Positions 57,273-64,000 of a stretch of 64,000 nt of DNA are shown piece by piece. The position numbers were made by a program, and so were the translations under genes. The notes beneath the pieces are model-generated. The model was given only the letters and a program-made list of their open reading frames with translations, ran no database searches and was not told the origin of the DNA. Position 1 is the first letter of the stretch, and every line of letters begins with the position of its first letter. Origin of the DNA: Plasmodium malariae (lineage: Eukaryota; Apicomplexa; Aconoidasida; Haemosporida; Plasmodiidae); contig NC_041782.1 of NCBI RefSeq assembly GCF_900090045.1, positions 558,001 through 622,000 of the forward strand, given 5' to 3'.

Positions 57273-59769
57273 TTCGTTCCTCCTTAGAAATACTCTTCAA
57301 CCATAAGCGCCGGAGTTACATGCATAGATAATATTCCTATTTTACAAAAGTTAAATAGAAAGAAAAAAGAGCAAAAAAAGGAAAAAAAGCAAAAATGATT
57401 AGAGTAATCTTTTCAATTTTAAAAAGAAAAGTCTACTCTAACACACATAACATGTGCACGTTTTGTTGTTAAAAAAAGATCAGAATAAAAAATCAATATC
57501 TTCTCACTCTACAAAAAGTGCTTGTCTTCCCCCTACCATGCACATTCAAGTACATACCCATAATAATACGTATGTACATGCGCAAATATACAAACCAAAT
57601 TTACAAATGCATTATTTCTGTATTATGGTGCATAAGTGTGTAATAAAAAATAAGAGCAGAATAGTGCAGCACAGGGTAGGACATATTTATATGAACATTG
57701 TCTTTTCTCTGTACTTGGTTTAAAGAAAAGAAAATAAATAAAACAGACAAGTAGGAAAGTAAAATACAGTAGTAAAATCATAAAACAGAGCAGTAAAACA
57801 AAACTGAAATAAACAAAGATAAAAATTTAGAAATTGATTCGAAAGCGGCATATACATTAGGCATAGATAACAATGATGTCTTTATTATTTTTCATATAGA
57901 ATTTAAATAAGAAAAATTGAAAACATTCCCAATTAAATTGTTACAAAAAAAAAAAAAAAAAAAAAAAAAAAATGAAAAAGATAGAAAAGATAGAAAAGAT
58001 AGAAAATATGAAAAAGAAGAATTAAAAATCTTTGTACAACAAGAATGACATATCTTGCTTCTCTTCACTAGTAACTACCTGTCTTAACATAGAAAATATC
58101 TACATACATATCTACATACATGCAAAGAGATTTTAAAAAAATTATCAGCATCTCATAATATTTCCAGGAGTTGCACAAACTTTACAAAAGGAGTAGTAAC
58201 TGATGGATAAACACAGTTGCAGCCTGTATCATGCTGCCCATGCACAACTCATTAAATAAACTCTTTATTTTTTTAGTACTTATATATATATATATACATA
58301 ATTTTTTTTTTTTTTTTTCTTCTTTTTCCTGCTTCCCAAAAATTCTAACACAAATAGTACTATCGAAACAAAAAAAAATAAAATAAAAAAAATATAATTT
58401 TTTTTTAATCTTATTTTTTACATGTTATAACTGTTCTAAATAAGAGCGGAAATAAAAAAAAAAAAAAATCTACATTTGGACAGGCTTTCGTTCCCAACTT
58501 TTGTTCAGAAAAAAAAAAAATGCTTTATCATATCATACAGATACACACAACTCCTTTTCACATATTTACATATTTACATATTGGAACAATCATATTTTAA
58601 AATAATTGCAAATAAATGTATTGTGCATATGTACATACATACAGGGCAAATACATTATATGCCCTATTCAAGTAAAATTCTTAACTGAATTAACAACGGG
58701 GGGAGGCTTATTCCTCTTTATATTTTGGGGAAAAAAACAAAAAAATATATATATACATATATATGTATATGCATATATACTTCAATTTTCCTCCATTTGA
58801 GAAATATCTACCCATATGTATAAATATATATACATGTACACACATAAGTGAAACACAACTGAAAGGCCGATCTACATATAGCTCCCTAACATATATTTTT
58901 TTTTTTTTTTTTACTTCTTGGCTTATTACATAACTGATTGTTACTTTTAGTATAAATTTTTTCAACTGTTTTAGTCTCTTTTAATTTTGTCTCTTATTAC
59001 AAAGTAATAAGTAAAAACAATGAAATTTTGTGAGAAATAACAAGGATAGATTTTAAAAAATGAAAAAGTTAATGCACAAGATTGTACATCCCTTAATTTA
59101 GGCATACACACTATTTACGTGTGTGTATATATGCGTTTATACGTACATACATACATACATACATACATACATACATACATACATACATACATACATACAT
59201 ACATACATACATACATACATACATACATACATACATACATACATACATACATACATACATACATACATACATACATACATACATACATACATACATACAT
59301 ACATACATACATACATACATACATACATACATACATACATACATACATACATACATACATACATACATACATACATACATACATACATACATACACCCAC
59401 ACACACACATACACACATGCGTACAGATATATGTGTATACTCATGCACCCTTCTACATTGTACCTTAAAAATGGGTAAAACAATAAAATGGAATATTAAC
59501 AGCGTTTACCATTCTTTCTTAATACACATGTATGTTACTTTTTATTCGTTAAAAATATACTCAAAAAAAAAAAAAAAAAAAAAAAAATTAAAAATAAAGC
59601 ACATATTAGACTGTTATTTCATCTTCCAAGTATTTATGATCAAACGAAAAATCGTTCTTTATCTGTTTTGACCAAGCTACAACAACAATAAAAAAATAAA
59701 AAAAAAAAATTAAAATTAAACAATATAACATAACATAAGATCTTTTAGTTCGCATCATTTCACATCCTT
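57273..59769. other. Spacer with homopolymers
   Basis: A-rich tracts (57945-57971, 59562-59587), small TA patches (58283-58297, 58746-58765) and the long tetranucleotide repeat. No gene supported. The two flanking genes are both on the minus strand. Confidence 0.7.
59139..59394. repeat. ACAT tetranucleotide microsatellite, about 63 copies
   Basis: A nearly perfect run of ATAC/ACAT, flanked by ACACAC units. Because 4 is not a multiple of 3, every frame of both strands is open and yields artefact Tyr-Ile-His-Thr or Met-Tyr-Val-Cys proteins; these are not genes. Confidence 0.97.
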
Positions 59770-60057
59770 TCACATGCACAAGTCAGGTAAACTTTTTTTG
59801 TTTTTTTCTAAAATATACAAAAACATATGGGTATTATTACTCGATTCATAATCAAAAGACAGATATGTGCCTTGTTCCATTTTGTCATTTGAAATTGTAA
59901 CATTATTGTCATAAGGTAAAAACCAAGTTGTGTACTTTTTATGATATTTCCACGATTTCTTTTTCAGTTCTTTCGCCGCTAAATGTTGTTGATAGGTACC
60001 CTTAAAGAGGTGCAAACAAATTTGTACAAAATGGATATACGTGTATATATATACATA

Positions 60058-60097
<40 letters not shown>

Positions 60098-61122
60098 ACG
60101 GATTTACATTAACATTTATCATATAAGCGCTTTTACATCAGTTCAAATATGTAAGTGCATATGGAGAAGTGCCCCTTTTTTTTTTTTTTTTTTGGTAAAC
60201 ACTTGTACATGTACTGTTCATATTTTTTGAGAATGTTACTGCTTGGTAATAGAATATAAAAAATAACGTATCCAAGTGGAGCTTTTCAAACAGTTTAGGG
60301 CTGCGCAATGGATAATATGTGCACACGTACATATGTTCGTAAGTACATATGTATATATACATGTGTATATGTACGTGTGTGTGTACGTGTATGTATACGT
60401 GTTTGCGTATATGTATGCACCAGTACATACTAACAGTAGCAAAATTTTCATAGGCTACAATATCTCTTTAAGCAAACCTTTGAAATTCTGATAACGGTGT
60501 GGTAGGAAAATATTTACAAGGGTTTCCCCACAACATTCTGGGGGTATATTGTCTGAACAGGTCCCTATCACTTTTTTTTATGCAATTTTTATAACTCACT
60601 TCAATTAATTCTTGTAATTTAAATGCTGAACAAAGGTGAACGTAAATTAGTAAATCATTATATGAGTTAATATTGCATACTATTTGTAGCAAAAAATTAA
60701 TGCATTCATAAAAAGTAATTAGGAATGCGCCGTTATTATACATACACATATTTGTACACATATTGGTATATATATATATATATCTACAAAATAATGTAAT
60801 ATTCCCTATCAACGATGTACCAGTTCAAGCGATTCCGTAACTCGTAAAGACAATGTATATCTCTTATAATTCATAAGAGGACACATCACTACGGCTACGG
60901 GCTTGCACACAGGTTTATATATACAAATATATACATACACACGTATATATATATGTATGCATATACATTTATATATATTTTCCCCTTTTATTTAGCTTTT
61001 TTTTTACAATTCCTTTCGAGCAACTTTTGAGATGACAAGGACAACTTTTTATTATTATTATTTTTTTTCTTTTCATTTTTTTTTATGGAATTATTCTTAT
61101 ATTGATCACTCTTATCATTCAT
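59770..61122 (-). CDS. CCR4-NOT complex subunit NOT2 (NOT2/3/5 domain)
   Basis: The exons are 61122-61008, 60679-60478, 60300-60240 and 60000-59770; the phases (1, 2, 0) agree, giving 202 residues. NOT2 is a scaffold of the deadenylase complex that shortens mRNA poly(A) tails. The C-terminal half is the NOT2/3/5 domain: NPCKYFPTTPLSEFQRS, LFEKLHLDTLFFIFYYQA, GTYQQHLAAKELKKKSWKYH, KKYTTWF and EQGTYLSFDYE are the classic landmarks in order. The protein is much shorter than fungal or animal NOT2: beyond about 95 residues of N-terminus it has almost only the domain. An acceptor just after a T-rich tract at 60680 was chosen over one in a TA tract at 60784, which would add a low-complexity stretch. 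The usual last strands after the tyrosine-rich region are short here. Confidence 0.87.
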
Positions 61123-61849
61123 TTTGCATAAACATTAAAATAATTTTGCAATAATCTTGCAATAATTTTGCAATAATCTTGCAATGATCTTACAATAATT
61201 CTGGTTCCTCAAAAAAAAAAAAAATAAAAATATTTATTTTGTTTTTATTTCTGTATGATCGATCTATGTTTTTTACTCTGTTTCCACTCTCCTTCATGTG
61301 TGTAATTATAAATCTAAACCTCTCGATATGTTGCTATCTTGTTATATTAAAATAATATAGTGACAAAAATAAGAAAAAAGAAAAATAAGATGATTCAAAA
61401 ATGAAAGGAATACAATAACATAGCTACAAAAAAAAAAAAAAAAAAAAAAATATTAAGTGTAACAAAGAAACAAATTTGGGATACTACTAATAATAACAAT
61501 GCATATGAAAAGTTTATATCAAAAAGGCAAATCCTACTGTGTTAACTTTTTTACATGATTGCATACACGCTGACGAACAGCCAAAAAGGAGCAATATGAA
61601 ATAGTATGTAGCATGAAGTAGTATGAGGTAGTATGCAGTAGCATGTAGTAGTGTGCATCAAAAGGTAAAATAAAAATATAGGGAAATCAACAAGAGCACA
61701 GGAACGAAAATACTTATATAACGAATTGTTTTTAAATAGGAAAAATTAATGTAAATTAGATATTTTTACACAAATTACAAAATATTACATAAAGAAGTGT
61801 CCTCAATTAATTACATCATAAAAAAAAAAAAAGGAAAAAAAAACGAAGA

Positions 61850-62165
61850 AAAGGAGGAATAAAAGAGGAATAAAAGAGGAAAAAAAGAGGAATAAAAGAG
61901 GAAAAAAAGAGGAATAAAAGAGGAAAAAAAGAGGAATAAAAGAGGAAAAAAAGAGGAATAAAAGAGAAAAAAGAGAAAGAGAATAAAAGAGAAAAAAGAG
62001 GAAAAAAAGAGGAAAAAAAGAGGAATAAAAGAGGAAAAAAAAGAGGAATAAGAGGAAAAAAAGAAAAAAAAAAGGAGGGAAAAAAAGTAGGAAAAAAAGG
62101 AGGAAAAAAAAGGATGAAAAAAAAGTAGGAAAAAAAGGAGGAAAAAAAAGGAGGGAAAAAAAGAG
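61850..62165. repeat. Purine-rich GAGGAATAAAA / AAAAAGAGG repeat
   Basis: Roughly 25 irregular units of 10-22 bases, all purine on the plus strand. The minus-strand open frame across it is Phe/Leu/Ser homopolymeric and not credible. Confidence 0.85.
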
Positions 62166-63142
62166 GAAAAAATATATAAATATTCATAAATATATAAAAA
62201 CTTTTCAAGTTTATACTTACAATGTGATCACACATTTTTTATTCCTTAACTATACTTTGAGTCTATCCAAAATTATGTGCAAATTTTAAAACTTAAACAA
62301 TAATTTTCAGAATAAATAAAAAAAATTTCTTGTAGAAATGTGGAAATTATTTTCCATATTATTTTCCAAAAAAAAAAGAAATAGAAAAAATTTGTTCATA
62401 TTCGACATGTCCTAATAGGAATTCTTTTCCTTCTTATGTTATAAATATAGGTATTATCGCCATTACTGAAAAATACAAATAAATATTTTTTCAAAGGTTA
62501 CATATGTATTTATAATTATTAAAATTGTTAATTGAACATCAGATAGCATAATTACACTTTACCCTATTTGTTTTGTGCACATACATACTTGAGCTAATAT
62601 GTATAATATTAAGCACATATACACACCCTAACATATACATATATATATATATATAAATATATATATGTACGAACTTATGTATTTGTACAAATGTGCGCGT
62701 ATTGGCGCGTTTTACACATATATTCCAGTTTTTTTCAGATCGAACACCTTAATATAAGACTGAGTTTATACGCGTCCAAAACGTTTGTTTTGTATACATA
62801 CATACACACATACGTACACATATACGTACACATATTACTACACACATTCGTACACACATTCGTACACACATACATACGTATATACATATATATATATATT
62901 TATTTTTTTATTTATACGCGTTGTTAGTACATGCTTACTCTTACCTGTAGAGCGTAAATTTATTTTTGATTAAAAATTGGGAAATACTGAACTCATATAT
63001 ATTTATTCATTTGCAGTAGAAGCAAAAATAAAAAAAACGCGTACAATGTTTTTTACAACTCATTAAAATTTATATAATTCCTTAAACAAAAGACAAAAAA
63101 TGTGCGCTCTTTTTTTTTATTGTACATTATATATATATATAT

Positions 63143-63173
<31 letters not shown>

Positions 63174-63385
63174 CAGATAAAATGTAAATGAGACCGTAAA
63201 GAAATCTCGAACAAATGATGTAAGAAAAACTGCTGCTATGTATCTTCCTTATGCCCTCAAATACAAATCGTAACGTATTATATCTACAGTTGTCATGATA
63301 ACTTTACTCAATGTTGCACATGGTTGTTTCGTTAACATTAACTAGCTCCTAAAAAAGTGAGCATGAAGACATAGCACATTCGTTC

Positions 63386-63386
<1 letters not shown>

Positions 63387-63437
<51 letters not shown>
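63387..63437. repeat. ATT trinucleotide run
   Basis: About 17 copies of TAT/ATT, shortly before the 46-base duplication. Confidence 0.9.
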
Positions 63438-63450
63438 TTATTTTATTTTT

Positions 63451-63564
63451 AATTTTCAAAATAAAATTATTAACAAGCCATAAAATAATACGTCTTCCTT
63501 ATTTTCTATTTTTTGCTAAATTTTCAAAATAAAATTATTAACAAGCCATAAAATAATACGTCTT
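63451..63564. repeat. 46-bp direct duplication
   Basis: The copies at 63451-63496 and 63519-63564 are identical by eye and spaced 68 bases start to start. Each carries AACAAGCCATAAAATAATAC. It is likely a recent local duplication. Confidence 0.9.
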
Positions 63565-64000
63565 TCTTTTTTTTTTTTTTTGTGAGTGTGTATATCTACA
63601 AATAGCATAAAATTTTTATGACCAATCAAATTAAAAGCTTTCATAAAGTAAAAAAAAAAAAAAAAAAAATTAAAATTTCATTAATATACGATATATGAGA
63701 AAAAATGCAAAAAAATTACATATATATATATATACTCCTGTATACACAAATATACATACACATATATATATATATTATACGCATATATAAATACATACAA
63801 AAAAACAGAAAATCCATAATTCTAATTTTTGTGTATATAAAATATGCACTTTGGTCATTACTTAGTACTGTACTACGTTGTCACTTTTACGTCCTACATT
63901 TATTATTAACTTTGCCTCTGTGTGTGCGAACACAATGCATAAACATATGCATATATATAAGTACATATGTTTATACACGTATAAATGTACATATCCACAT

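Larger units (their letters stand above)
61123..64000. other. Right-end spacer, no supported gene
   Basis: About 2.9 kb of A/T-rich sequence. It includes CAATAATCTTG units (61140-61200), the GAGGAATAAAA block (61850-62165, listed), a TA/CATA zone at 62590-62670 and 63130-63175, ATT triplets at 63387-63440, and a 46-base direct duplication. The upstream region of NOT2 is at its left end. Confidence 0.65.

Noticed and set aside
59111..59483. Long open frames on both strands (Tyr-Ile-His-Thr and Met-Tyr-Val-Cys proteins)
   Set aside because: They are translations of the ACAT microsatellite, open in every frame by arithmetic.
61816..62235. 139-codon Phe/Leu/Ser frame on the minus strand
   Set aside because: Reverse of the purine repeat; no diverse codons.
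1..64000. tRNA, rRNA, CRISPR arrays and mobile elements
   Set aside because: I looked for TTCGANNC-type T-loops, rRNA-like G/C-rich blocks, spaced palindromic repeats, transposase or reverse-transcriptase motifs, and saw none.

Overview
This is a nuclear chromosomal segment of a malaria parasite (genus Plasmodium). The evidence is extreme A/T bias with long poly-A/T and TA-dinucleotide tracts between genes, genes broken by short T-rich introns with GT..AG ends, Asn/Lys-rich low-complexity inserts inside conserved enzymes, and an apicoplast-type leader on an organellar methionyl-tRNA synthetase. The base composition and repeat style fit the AT-rich human or ape species (malariae or ovale type) better than vivax, but I cannot name the species. 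The order carrier - MetRS - UTP25 - UPF1 - JJJ1-type DnaJ - M3 peptidase - NOT2 resembles the left part of P. falciparum chromosome 10 as I remember it; this was not checked.

Layout. 2.5-6.8 kb (+): five-exon multi-pass membrane protein. 7.3-8.9 kb (-): four-exon type II membrane protein with a possible LEA-2-like domain. 9.8-11.4 kb (+): three-exon mitochondrial carrier. 12.6-13.6 kb (+): basic protein, possibly mitochondrial. 13.8-16.3 kb (-): organellar methionine-tRNA ligase. 17.3-20.8 kb (+): UTP25, a ribosomal RNA processing factor. 20.8-23.4 kb (-): two very small candidate genes and a 289-aa unknown. 24.6-25.6 kb (-): 272-aa unknown. 25.6-28.2 kb: gene-poor, with a degraded coding relic. 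28.2-33.6 kb (-): UPF1, the nonsense-mediated decay helicase. 37.7-39.8 kb (-): JJJ1/DNAJC21-type DnaJ. 41.3-42.0 kb (-): DPM2-like mini-gene. 42.1-44.6 kb (-): M3 metallopeptidase. 45.4-46.8 kb (-): two candidate mini-genes. 48.9-49.8 kb (+): four-helix membrane protein. 51.2-52.2 kb (-): unresolved coding-like blocks around a 34-bp minisatellite. 52.4-54.3 kb (+): secreted or apicoplast-targeted unknown. 55.2-57.0 kb (-): Cys-cluster/coiled-coil protein. 59.8-61.1 kb (-): NOT2, a CCR4-NOT subunit. 61.1-64 kb: repeats only.

The genes are not an operon; each is monocistronic, as expected in a eukaryote. Shared themes are RNA metabolism (UPF1, NOT2, UTP25, JJJ1, MetRS) and organelle function (carrier, MetRS, M3 peptidase). 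The most interesting material is a set of very short, intron-split reading frames whose splice phases fit together. One gives an 84-residue protein with the DPM2 signature spacing; another is weakly reminiscent of the gamma-tubulin factor MZT1. All exon models were built by eye and need transcript support.
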